Source: an uncultured Bacteroidales bacterium
GTDB taxonomy: Bacteria; Bacteroidota; Bacteroidia; Bacteroidales; Bacteroidaceae
Assembly (NCBI GenBank): GCA_937916465.1
Contig: CALFTK010000044.1
Span: 1-27,364 of the forward strand
Direction of reading: 5' to 3'
DNA: 27,364 nucleotides
Shown one piece after another: positions 1 through 6,889 of the stretch; the first letter of the stretch is position 1; each line of letters starts with the position of its first letter. A program made the position numbers and the translations under genes. The notes beneath the pieces were generated by a model. The model searched no databases, was not told the DNA's origin, and was given only the letters and a program-made list of their open reading frames with translations.

Positions 1-573
1 ATAGAGGATGATAGACATACTATGAATCCTCAGTCAATAACTTATCAAAAGAATGCTCATATAGTTGCTCCTACTATGTTGCGCGATAAATCGCCAAACT
101 ATAGTGCTTTCAATGAACAGACCTGGCCTATATACACTAATCTGAAGACTATAGATATAGAAGATATAATCAAAACAAAAAGTAAACGTGTTCAGAAAAA
201 AGGTAGAATAAACGTTAATATGATTGAAGAACCAACTGTTTATAGCAATAAAAATTGCACTTACGTAGTAATACCTAATGCAGTGGCGTTTTATGATCAT
301 TGGTTCTATAACTCTTCTAATTCTGCTTTAGTAGATAGAAAGACTGGAGAGAAGTATTTGGTAAGCTATGCAGAACATATGCCTTTAGATACATACTATT
401 GGGTTCATAACCAATCCGGTAAAATAGTTTTAAGAGTCTTTGTTTTTCCTCCACTCCCTGAAAATGTAAAGAAGGTAGATTATGTTAGTGGTGGTATTCC
501 GCAGGAGATTCGTTTAGGAAATGCCGGCCCTACTAGTCATTACAAAAAATTGAAGGTAAAAAGACTGTTGTAG
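1..573 (+). CDS. C-terminal part of an M56/BlaR1-like sensor paralogue (5' end outside window)
   Basis: The reading frame is open from base 1, and the bases before the first ATG (22) match codons of the BlaR1-like gene at 2041-4263: IEDDRHTMNPQ here against IEDDKHTMIPQ there. The ATG is therefore probably internal and the true start lies upstream of the window. The visible 190 residues correspond to the last ~185 residues of that protein, sharing TMLRDKSPNYSAFNEQTWPI, FYDHWFY, AEHxPLDTYYW, FPPLPENV and the ending IPQEIRL-NAGP. The C-terminal tail differs. This module is presumably periplasmic. It resembles no penicillin-binding sensor domain that I recognise, so the ligand is unknown. That the missing part is also an M56 peptidase is inference from the paralogue; it could be a stand-alone protein carrying only this module. 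Confidence 0.7.
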   Translation: MEDDRHTMNPQSITYQKNAHIVAPTMLRDKSPNYSAFNEQTWPIYTNLKTIDIEDIIKTKSKRVQKKGRINVNMIEEPTVYSNKNCTYVVIPNAVAFYDHWFYNSSNSALVDRKTGEKYLVSYAEHMPLDTYYWVHNQSGKIVLRVFVFPPLPENVKKVDYVSGGIPQEIRLGNAGPTSHYKKLKVKRLL

Positions 574-771
574 GTTTATCACCTACTATTGATAGAGTGA
601 AAATATATTTAGTTAATAGTTAATTAAGCAAACAGCTTGTCTCCACCTTATAAAAGTGAAAATGGGCTGTTTGTGCTTTTAAAACACTTTGCTCTATTTC
701 CAAAATTCTATCCATATCTTTTCATGCTCGCTGAAGTCATCTATTTCACTTTTGTAGTCGGGATTAGGAAT

Positions 772-801
772 ATACCCGTAGCTTCATTAAGTTACGGGTA
801 T
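772..801. terminator. Hairpin between the left-edge gene and hicB
   Basis: The arms at 772-784 and 789-801 form a 13-bp stem (one G-U pair) around a 4-base loop, with TACCCGTA and TACGGGTA as the core. It lies between two convergent genes and is followed on the plus strand by TTATTGTT. The core is almost the same as that of the hairpin at 4290-4322. It probably ends transcription of the left-edge gene, and perhaps of hicAB from the other side. The other 200 bases of the 574-806 gap hold only a weak 7-bp inverted repeat (AAACAGC 630-636, GCTGTTT 666-672). Confidence 0.65.
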
Positions 802-806
802 TATTG

Positions 807-1199
807 TTACAACAAACTGATAGAACTAAGCTCTTTTGTCAATTTATTCAATCCTTTTTGTATCTTGTCTCGTTGAGCTCTTCTAGGTTTATGTATGCCT
901 GCAGCGTAGTGCCACAATTGTCGCTCATTTATTCCGGTTATTCTACTTAATGCTGCTTTTGTGAATATATTGCTATAGTAGCTTATAAATGTGGCTGTAT
1001 CTATTTTGTATATTAATTCATATTCTCCTTTTAATAATTCACATGGAGAATTGTTGTCTTCCAAATATAAATCTATAGCTGATTTGATATTATCTTCAAT
1101 CTCCTGTAAGTTTTTACCTACAGTAATGATTGGAGCATTCTCTATGTATGCACTCAAATTTTTATCTGCATACTCTATAATAACTGTCACCTTCTTCAT
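807..1199 (-). CDS. hicB: HicB-family antitoxin with C-terminal helix-turn-helix
   Basis: This 130-residue protein lies directly downstream of hicA on the same strand, with a 40-base gap. Residues ~1-70 (KKVTVIIEYADKNLSAYIEN, then a helix ending LYLEDN) look like the partial RNase H fold of HicB antitoxins. Residues ~80-125 (AALSRITGINERQLWHYAAG, then KPRRAQRDKIQKGL) look like an XRE-type helix-turn-helix. In this family the N-terminal domain binds and masks the HicA toxin, and the DNA-binding domain represses the hicAB promoter. Both roles are inferred from the family. The start is the ATG at 1199; no better upstream start is in frame. Confidence 0.85.
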   Translation of the reverse strand: MKKVTVIIEYADKNLSAYIENAPIITVGKNLQEIEDNIKSAIDLYLEDNNSPCELLKGEYELIYKIDTATFISYYSNIFTKAALSRITGINERQLWHYAAGIHKPRRAQRDKIQKGLNKLTKELSSISLL

Positions 1200-1239
1200 A
1201 CTATCGTCTTACTAAATTGGTTATAAACTTGAAACTTAC

Positions 1240-1428
1240 TTATTTAAGTCCTGCTTGTCTCATTATACTATAATAAGTTCCCTTCTCTATTCCTTTGTTA
1301 CTATGGTTTGGGACTATAACAATTCTGCCATTCTTTTCAAGCTTTATGTGGCTTCCTTTTTGGCTTTTAATGATATATCCATTCTTCAGTAACATGGTTA
1401 TAACATCTCTAACTGTTTTGTAACTCAT
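1240..1428 (-). CDS. hicA: HicA-family mRNA interferase toxin
   Basis: This 62-residue protein has the usual HicA length and the double-stranded-RNA-binding-like fold pattern: an N-terminal helix (VRDVITMLLKNGY), then KGSHIKLEK, a strand (RIVIVPNHSN), and the closing helix GTYYSIMRQAGL. His27 in the GSH motif is the conserved catalytic residue. HicA toxins cleave mRNA and stop growth until HicB neutralises them. The toxin gene comes first, as is usual for hicAB. The motif is intact, so the toxin is likely functional. An isolated pair like this between other genes suggests horizontal acquisition, but no mobile element is visible. Confidence 0.88.
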   Translation of the reverse strand: MSYKTVRDVITMLLKNGYIIKSQKGSHIKLEKNGRIVIVPNHSNKGIEKGTYYSIMRQAGLK

Positions 1429-1450
1429 GGTATTTAGTTTGTTTTGTGTG

Positions 1451-1458
1451 CAAATATA
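1451..1458 (-). promoter_or_regulatory. Putative -7 box of hicAB
   Basis: On the minus strand this reads TATATTTG, matching the Bacteroidetes -7 consensus TAnnTTTG, 22 bases upstream of the hicA ATG. No clear TTG is seen at the expected -33 distance, so the promoter may be weak or need the DNA-binding antitoxin's partner sites. Confidence 0.45.
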
Positions 1459-1561
1459 GTAAAATAACGAATACTCTGTTGTTTTTTCTTGCTGTTTTTG
1501 TTATTGTTGAATTTGTGGGGAAAAGTTAATAAGGATTAAAAATGTTAATATATCTCTATCT

Positions 1562-1575
1562 ACTATTAAAATAGT
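1562..1575. promoter_or_regulatory. Inverted repeat overlapping the blaI -33 box (candidate operator)
   Basis: ACTATT-AA-AATAGT has perfect 6-bp arms and its right arm runs into the putative -33 TTG of the blaI promoter. BlaI/MecI-family repressors bind short dyads in their own promoters and autoregulate. The position fits such an operator, but the sequence was not compared with known sites. Confidence 0.4.
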
Positions 1576-1605
1576 TGCGTGCAGAAAACTGTTACAATAC
1601 TTTTG
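1575..1605 (+). promoter_or_regulatory. Putative promoter of the blaI-blaR1-like operon
   Basis: TTG (1575-1577), 20 bases, then TACTTTTG (1598-1605) match the Bacteroidetes sigma-factor consensus. The start codon of blaI follows 30 bases downstream. Confidence 0.65.
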
Positions 1606-1635
1606 CCGCAGTAATGACAATAAAACCTTAACAAT

Positions 1636-2016
1636 ATGGATATAGATACAAAATATCGTAGTCTTACCAAATCTGAACTTCATATAATGAATATCCTTTG
1701 GGATATGGGTAAGGCTACAGTTGCAGAAGTGATGGAAAATATGCAGGAACCAAAACCTGCATATACAACCGTACAGACAGTATTAAGAGTATTAGTGCAG
1801 AAATGTGTAGTGAAGACAGAGACGCAAGGCAAATCGCATGTGTATATTCCTATTATGTCCCGAGAAGATTATACACAGGGATTTATGGAGGAGACCAGAA
1901 ATACCCTGTTTAAAGGTTCGTTCAAATCTTTCTTATCGTTCTTTGCTCAAAAAGAGAGATTATCAAATTCAGAGATAGATGAGATAATATCTCTACTAAA
2001 CAAAAGCAAAAAGTAA
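1636..2016 (+). CDS. blaI: BlaI/MecI/CopY-family transcriptional repressor
   Basis: This 126-residue protein has the usual BlaI/MecI length. Residues ~8-75 form the winged helix: LTKSELHIMNILWDMGKATV, VAEVMENM, then YTTVQTVLRVLVQKCVVKTE with the recognition helix in YTTVQTVLRVL. The C-terminal ~40 residues (FKSFLSFFAQKERLSNSEID, EIISLLN) are the dimerisation helices. Family members repress a target operon until a membrane M56 protease is triggered and leads to repressor cleavage. The gene is followed 24 bases later by just such a protease gene, so the pair is very likely one regulatory unit. No beta-lactamase gene is seen, so the signal need not be an antibiotic, and the symbol denotes the family only. 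Confidence 0.9.
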   Translation: MDIDTKYRSLTKSELHIMNILWDMGKATVAEVMENMQEPKPAYTTVQTVLRVLVQKCVVKTETQGKSHVYIPIMSREDYTQGFMEETRNTLFKGSFKSFLSFFAQKERLSNSEIDEIISLLNKSKK

Positions 2017-2040
2017 AACAACTTGAAATCAATATATATT

Positions 2041-4263
2041 ATGACAGTGATTTTTTCTCCATTATTGGAAACAGTTTTTCGTTTCATAATAGCTACAGGA
2101 CTATTGATGTTCCTCTATTGGATAGTATGGCGCAAACAGGCTACATATAAAGCAAAGCGTATATACTTGCTTACAATGCCTTTTGTGGCACTAATCATAG
2201 CCTGTTTAGAAATTAAATATACTCCGGAACCTATTGTTGTAAAGGTAGATACACCCGTTGCAGCACAAACAGAGGCTGGTGTATATGAAAGTTCAACAAC
2301 AAATACTGCTGCAGTAACAGAAACGACTGCAGCAACTACTGCACAAAATTCTGTATCAGAAAGCAGATTAGCTGATTTTGATATATGGAAGTTTTTGCCT
2401 TTTGCCTATATTGTTGTGTTATTGGTGCTTTCAATTCCATTGATTGTTAACATAGTAAAGATGCGGAAGATACGCAAAAGTGCTTCAGTAGCAATTGAAG
2501 AACCGAACAATATCACTATCTATACCGATGAATCTATAGATGCCCCATTCTCTCTCTATAGAAGCATTTATATGCCAAACAGTCTTCCAGAGATTCGGGC
2601 ACGAATGATACTGATTCACGAAAAGGCTCATATTAAGCATCGTCATTATATAGATGTATGGATAACTGAAGTTATAACGCGAATTCTGTTTTGGAATCCG
2701 TTTATATGGTGGGCTCGTGCTGAACTGCGTAATGTTCATGAATTTGAAGCCGATAGCGATGTGCTAAGCAATGGTGAAGATGTATATAAATACCAAACCA
2801 TACTTATAGAAGAGGTGTTGAATGGTGATGTTGTTATAGCCAATGGATTTAACCATTCTTTTATCCGCAGACGTTTTATAGAGATGTTACAGAGTAGCAA
2901 CAAACGTATGTCAATAAAGGCAAAAATTGGCGCTACAGCATATTTGATGGTTGTAATAGCTTTGCTATGCTGCAACATAACAAAGGCAGAAACCATATAC
3001 GTTTACGAACCGTCAAAAGAGAGTGCAACATTTGCAGAAGCTACTCCATCTTTACAAGAGATTAGTGCAACAGCAGAAGAACCGGTACCATCTTTAGAAG
3101 AACCAACACTGCCGGAAGAACCAACACTGCCGGAAGAACCAACAGCAAGCAAAGATACAAATAATGTCTCTATAACTATACAAAATGGTAATGTCTCTGT
3201 AGATACTACTTTATCTCCTACTGATATAAGTGGTATATTTAAGTTATTCTTTGGAAGCGTAGTAGAAACATTTTCTGCTGTTGGAAGAGTAGCAAGAAAT
3301 GTAACTGATATAAATATGAAAACTATAGAACAACAACTGAATGAGCTGGCAAGAGATATAGACACTATGGAGACAAAAGAAGAAGAGGATGATCCTTATA
3401 AAGAATTTGTATCTCCTCAGTGGGGTTTTAAGTGTCCGGAAGGCTATATACGCCTGACTGAATACGAAGAATTGACAAAAACTGATAAGAATGCGGCAAA
3501 ACAACATACATTACTCATAAATACTATGCAGACTGCTAAACAATTGCGTAACAAAGAGTTTGAAAATGCATTTAAAAAATCAAAGATAGCTCTTTATTCC
3601 GCTGTAGATGCAAACATAAATAAAGCTATAGAGAAGCTATTCCAAAATGCTGGAATAGAGATGCTGGAAAAAGGCGCTTATCGTCTGCCTGACGGTACAA
3701 TTGTTATTGAGGACGACAAACACACTATGATTCCGCAATTCATTACTTATCAAAATAATGCTCAGTCTCAAGCTCCTACTATGTTGCGCGATAAATCGCC
3801 AAACTATAGTGCGTTCAATGAACAGACCTGGCCTATATACACCGATTTTGAGACTATCAGTGATTATGAATATTACGATGAAGGCCGCAGACTACCTGAA
3901 GTATATAGAGGTGATGGTTGTACATACGTATTACTTTTTAATGATATAAACTTTTATGACCACTGGTTCTATACATCTTCAGAGACAGCGTTGGTCTCAA
4001 AAAAAGGAACTAAGACTACCCATTTCTATATAAGCAGTGCGGAACACTTGCCATTAGATACATATTATTGGATACATAACCAGGTTGGCAAAAAGGTTTG
4101 CAGAGTGCAAGTCTTTCCGCCCCTCCCTGAAAATGTAAGGAAAGTGGATTATGTTTATGGTGACATTCCGCAGGAGATTCGTCTGAGCAATGCAGGTCCA
4201 ATAAAAGGATTGAAAAATCTGGATGTTAAACCAATGCCAAAAAATATGCTAAGCAGATACTGA
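2041..4263 (+). CDS. BlaR1-like M56 membrane metallopeptidase with an unusual C-terminal sensor
   Basis: About 740 residues. Membrane segments are visible near residues 10-30, 40-58, 118-140 and 295-315. The zinc protease motif HEKAH lies at ~193-197, with the third ligand in HEFEAD at ~236, so the peptidase should be active. After the last membrane helix come a linker with a PEEPTL repeat and a ~400-residue, probably periplasmic, region. That region has no penicillin-binding SxxK/KTG-type sensor I can recognise. Its last 185 residues match the gene at the left edge, and its PPLPENVRKVDYVYGD resembles, from memory, a domain common in secreted Bacteroidetes proteins. The ATG at 2041 was chosen; a TTG at 2023 would add six residues (MKSIYI). 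It probably triggers cleavage of the upstream BlaI on sensing an unknown envelope signal. Confidence 0.82.
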   Translation: MTVIFSPLLETVFRFIIATGLLMFLYWIVWRKQATYKAKRIYLLTMPFVALIIACLEIKYTPEPIVVKVDTPVAAQTEAGVYESSTTNTAAVTETTAATTAQNSVSESRLADFDIWKFLPFAYIVVLLVLSIPLIVNIVKMRKIRKSASVAIEEPNNITIYTDESIDAPFSLYRSIYMPNSLPEIRARMILIHEKAHIKHRHYIDVWITEVITRILFWNPFIWWARAELRNVHEFEADSDVLSNGEDVYKYQTILIEEVLNGDVVIANGFNHSFIRRRFIEMLQSSNKRMSIKAKIGATAYLMVVIALLCCNITKAETIYVYEPSKESATFAEATPSLQEISATAEEPVPSLEEPTLPEEPTLPEEPTASKDTNNVSITIQNGNVSVDTTLSPTDISGIFKLFFGSVVETFSAVGRVARNVTDINMKTIEQQLNELARDIDTMETKEEEDDPYKEFVSPQWGFKCPEGYIRLTEYEELTKTDKNAAKQHTLLINTMQTAKQLRNKEFENAFKKSKIALYSAVDANINKAIEKLFQNAGIEMLEKGAYRLPDGTIVIEDDKHTMIPQFITYQNNAQSQAPTMLRDKSPNYSAFNEQTWPIYTDFETISDYEYYDEGRRLPEVYRGDGCTYVLLFNDINFYDHWFYTSSETALVSKKGTKTTHFYISSAEHLPLDTYYWIHNQVGKKVCRVQVFPPLPENVRKVDYVYGDIPQEIRLSNAGPIKGLKNLDVKPMPKNMLSRY
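3097..3144 (+). repeat. Tandem 18-bp coding repeat (PEEPTL linker)
   Basis: GAAGAACCAACACTGCCG is repeated exactly twice (3097-3114, 3115-3132), followed by a 12-base partial copy. It encodes the EEPTLP linker between the last membrane helix and the outer domain of the BlaR1-like protein. Exact copies suggest recent slippage, so length may vary between strains. Confidence 0.85.
3772..3842 (+). repeat. 71-base block nearly identical to 67-137
   Basis: Aligned by eye, 70 of 71 bases agree between 67-137 and 3772-3842 (the one difference is GCTTTC against GCGTTC). Both encode the same stretch from APTMLRDKSPNYSAFNEQTW to PIYT. The flanking homology is clearly lower. Confidence 0.85.
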
Positions 4264-4289
4264 TAAGGTCATGTTTAGTTCATAATTAC

Positions 4290-4322
4290 AATGCCCGTAA
4301 CCATCAAGTGATTACGGGCATT
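4290..4322. terminator. Bidirectional terminator between the BlaR1-like and barrel genes
   Basis: AATGCCCGTAA (4290-4300) pairs perfectly with TTACGGGCATT (4312-4322) around an 11-base loop, followed by TTATTATG. It sits between the stop codons of two convergent genes. Confidence 0.75.
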
Positions 4323-4343
4323 ATTATGTTATGAGGATGTCTG

Positions 4344-5675
4344 TTAGAATAGGAATCCGGTGTTTATGTAGAATGCCCCGTTACCGTCCTGTGGGTTAAA
4401 ACATTTTGCATATTCAAATGCCACAATAAAGTTCTGATTCATAATGAAACGCAGTCCTGCACCTGCAGCCGCGTGTAAACCATCTTTGTTATCATTTATA
4501 AAACCATTGTAAAGATCCATCTTGTTGCTGGTTTTGTTTGTGATGTCATATCCTTTTATTGTATATGCACCATCACAGAAACCTGTTAGTGCAAAGGCTA
4601 TGTTCTGATTCCATTTCTGGAAATTTACAAAACGCCATCTTAATTCTGCGTTGTAGAAAGCAGTGTGTTTGCCAACAACTCTGTTCAGCATAATACCACG
4701 GACAGTTCTGTAACCGCCTACACCGTCAAAGTCCTGTTTAGGTCCCATACTGGTGTAGAATGGCATCATATACCAGGGTGCATCATCATTAAGAAGTCCC
4801 TGATATGCAGCACGGTATGCAAATACCAGATTGTTAGCCAGTGGCAGGTATTGTCTCATGTTTGCTGACAGGGTAAAGTGCTGATGTGTTGTACCTAGGA
4901 ACTTTGGCGCAATGTCAAGATGTGCTTCTGCCCAAATACCTTTTGTTGGATTGTTTTCTACGTTGCGGGTATCGTACATCAAACCCAATCTGATAGAAGA
5001 TACTATACCTCCATCAGCCTGTTCTGCTGGTATTATACCCCATGTCTTGTATAGGTCAAACAGGGTGGTACCACCATCTATTTTATTTGCAAAGACTGTA
5101 TAGCCTTCCGGAGTGAAAGAAGATATATCCAGCCAGTTGAAGTTGTAACCTGCTTCCCAATAGAAATTGTCTGTTATCTTACCGGTAAGATCGGCTTTTA
5201 TTTTTATCATCTGACGGCTGTAACGGTAGAAACCTTTTGGCGCTTTTTTAAAGCTGCTGCCTTCAGAATATGTCATAAATGGCTCTACCATATTCATGTC
5301 GTAATTACTTTGATAGCCATTGAAACCATAGAAATCCAGAGCTCTGTCATTGTAATAACCTGTGCATACTGACAGGCGTATATTGTCTGTGAGTTCGCGC
5401 TTGTCATAGTTGGCTACAAATTTGTAACTGCCTTTTGTATATGCAGAAGCTTCAAGCATCCATGTGGATTTTGGGTTAGGGTAGGTGCTACCATCATCAA
5501 AGTTATAGATATTCAGTAATGCTCCGTACTGGAAACCACGGTCAGCATCGAATGCCACAACTGGTAACGGACCAAGATTTATACCTGTTTTCACGATGTC
5601 TTCTTTATCGGCAGCACTAGCAAATGCTGTAGTTGCAATGATTGCAGCTGTCAGGGCAATAAGCTTTTTCTTCAT
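4344..5675 (-). CDS. BamA/TamA (Omp85)-like outer-membrane beta-barrel protein
   Basis: 443 residues from the ATG at 5675. A longer frame to 5729 exists, but the MKKKLIALTAAIIATTAFAS signal peptide begins at 5675 and the extra part overlaps the promoter. After the signal the protein goes straight into alternating hydrophobic/aromatic strands. It ends in a terminal phenylalanine (INTGFLF), as outer-membrane barrels do. GGYRTVRGIMLNRVVG carries the RG pair of the Omp85 lid motif, and NNPTKGIWAEAHLDIAP fits the barrel repeats of that superfamily. No POTRA domains are seen, so it is not BamA itself. It is a short barrel-only relative of unknown substrate. The promoter at 5701-5729 and terminator at 4290-4322 make it a single-gene unit. 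Confidence 0.75.
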   Translation of the reverse strand: MKKKLIALTAAIIATTAFASAADKEDIVKTGINLGPLPVVAFDADRGFQYGALLNIYNFDDGSTYPNPKSTWMLEASAYTKGSYKFVANYDKRELTDNIRLSVCTGYYNDRALDFYGFNGYQSNYDMNMVEPFMTYSEGSSFKKAPKGFYRYSRQMIKIKADLTGKITDNFYWEAGYNFNWLDISSFTPEGYTVFANKIDGGTTLFDLYKTWGIIPAEQADGGIVSSIRLGLMYDTRNVENNPTKGIWAEAHLDIAPKFLGTTHQHFTLSANMRQYLPLANNLVFAYRAAYQGLLNDDAPWYMMPFYTSMGPKQDFDGVGGYRTVRGIMLNRVVGKHTAFYNAELRWRFVNFQKWNQNIAFALTGFCDGAYTIKGYDITNKTSNKMDLYNGFINDNKDGLHAAAGAGLRFIMNQNFIVAFEYAKCFNPQDGNGAFYINTGFLF

Positions 5676-5700
5676 ATTATCTGTTTTTTGGTTTTGTTTA

Positions 5701-5729
5701 CAAACATACTGCTTTTTTAGCAATAACAA
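5701..5729 (-). promoter_or_regulatory. Putative promoter of the barrel-protein gene
   Basis: On the minus strand TTG (5729-5727), 18 bases, then TATGTTTG (5708-5701) fit the Bacteroidetes pattern, ending 25 bases before the ATG. Confidence 0.55.
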
Positions 5730-5741
5730 TCAGAGTATAAC

Positions 5742-5768
5742 AAAAAAAGACCTCCTTTTCAGGAAGTC
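5742..5768 (-). terminator. Terminator of tRNA-His
   Basis: On the minus strand GACTTCC, six-base loop TGAAAA, GGAGGTC (one G-U pair), then seven T. It begins 11 bases after the tRNA end. Confidence 0.8.
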
Positions 5769-5778
5769 TCTCTACTTT

Positions 5779-5856
5779 TGGGGTGCCTAGTCGGACTCGA
5801 ACCGACGACATTCAGAACCACAATCTGACGCTCTAACCAACTGAACTATAGGCACC
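5779..5856 (-). tRNA. tRNA-His (anticodon GTG)
   Basis: The minus strand folds as a cloverleaf. The acceptor is GTGCCTA/TAGGCAC. The D arm is GTTC/GAGC. The anticodon arm is TCAGA-TTGTGGT-TCTGA, with anticodon GTG. The T arm is GTCGG-TTCGAGT-CCGAC. The extra G at position -1 (5856) opposite C73 (5782) is the histidine identity element, and CCA is encoded (5781-5779). It has its own promoter and terminator. Confidence 0.97.
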
Positions 5857-5884
5857 ATCTATAGTTGTTTTGCTAAAAGCGGTG

Positions 5885-5915
5885 CAAAGATACGCTTATT
5901 ATTTGAATTTGCAAA
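5885..5915 (-). promoter_or_regulatory. Promoter of tRNA-His
   Basis: On the minus strand TTTG (5915-5912), 19 bases, then TATCTTTG (5892-5885): an excellent match to the Bacteroidetes consensus, ending about 28 bases before the mature tRNA. The -33 box lies just outside the stop codon of capA. Confidence 0.75.
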
Positions 5916-5926
5916 CAGTGTTGCTA

Positions 5927-6889
5927 TTATTTTTGCTTAAGCGGGCGTAATATAAATCCGTTTCGGTCTGTACGGATGCTGTCTGTTGAGATATCGGTGA
6001 GAAAAGTGGTGAATGATAACTTGGAAAAACGGAGTGTGGCGCTCATCCCTATATCGGTATTTCGGGCACTCATATTCGATATGTAGTTACCCAATGAATA
6101 TGCTATAAAATGGTGACCGCCATTATATTTGTCTTTCCTTAATTCTGTGGGCTGGATTACGTGTGGATGGTTGCCTATTATATGATCAACGCCATTTGCT
6201 ATTAGCCAATCTGTAAGTTGTTCCTGGGTTTTATTCTGCTTTAAAACATATTCATCGCCCCAATGCATACAGGCTATTATTACATCGGCTTTCTTACTTC
6301 TGGCTTTGTTTATATCTATCAGGATCTGTGCAGTATCTATAAGATTGACTATGCAAGGTGGGTTTACAGGCATGCCGTTTGTTCCGTAGGTGTAATTCAG
6401 TATGGCAAATGTTATGTTGTTTACTGTGGTTAAATATGGGTAAAGAGAGTCGCGTTCTGCACTGTCTCTATATGTGCCAACATGAGCAATGCCGATTGAA
6501 TCCAGTACATCGAGAGTACGTATCAACCCTTTGTTTCTTCTGTCTAGACAATGGTTGTTTGCAGTTAGAAGAATGTCAAAACCGGCTTCTTTGAGCGCTG
6601 CCGCAAATTCATCGGGGGCAGAGAACTGAGGATAGCCTCTGTATGGTGTATCACCAAGTGTAACTTCTAAATTACAGATAGCTAAATTGGCTTCCGATAC
6701 CTGTTCCTTTACATGTGTAAAGCAATTTTCGTAACTGTACGTACCATCTTCTTTTTCTGCACTCTCTATCTGTGCAATGTGCTGCATTGCATCGCCTGCA
6801 AAGTATAAGGAAGCAGTAGAGGGAATTGGCGATACCCAATTCCCCCATATCTGTAATAATGTTATTGCTAATGTTGCTAATAGTGTCAT
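5927..6889 (-). CDS. capA: CapA/PGA_cap-family metallophosphatase-like protein
   Basis: 320 residues, starting at the ATG at 6889, which overlaps the folD stop codon (ATGA), so the two are translationally coupled. A longer frame upstream runs inside folD and is rejected. Residues ~1-22 are a signal peptide or membrane anchor. The PGA_cap core follows: LYFAGDAM (~31), CNLEVTLGD, ILLTANNHCLDR, GTYRDS, CMHWGDEY and IIGNHPHVIQ, then YSLGNYI. These Asp/Asn/His blocks are the metal-binding motifs of a calcineurin-like fold. CapA of Bacillus takes part in poly-gamma-glutamate export. Here the substrate is unknown; no other capsule genes are beside it, so the symbol only names the family. Confidence 0.83.
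   Translation of the reverse strand: MTLLATLAITLLQIWGNWVSPIPSTASLYFAGDAMQHIAQIESAEKEDGTYSYENCFTHVKEQVSEANLAICNLEVTLGDTPYRGYPQFSAPDEFAAALKEAGFDILLTANNHCLDRRNKGLIRTLDVLDSIGIAHVGTYRDSAERDSLYPYLTTVNNITFAILNYTYGTNGMPVNPPCIVNLIDTAQILIDINKARSKKADVIIACMHWGDEYVLKQNKTQEQLTDWLIANGVDHIIGNHPHVIQPTELRKDKYNGGHHFIAYSLGNYISNMSARNTDIGMSATLRFSKLSFTTFLTDISTDSIRTDRNGFILRPLKQK

Noticed and set aside
637..876. Plus-strand open frame of 79 codons
   Set aside because: It runs over the terminator hairpin and the hicB 3' end, and its product has no protein-like pattern.
1636..4263. A beta-lactam resistance operon
   Set aside because: Regulator and protease are present, but no beta-lactamase or penicillin-binding sensor domain is seen; the signal is unknown.
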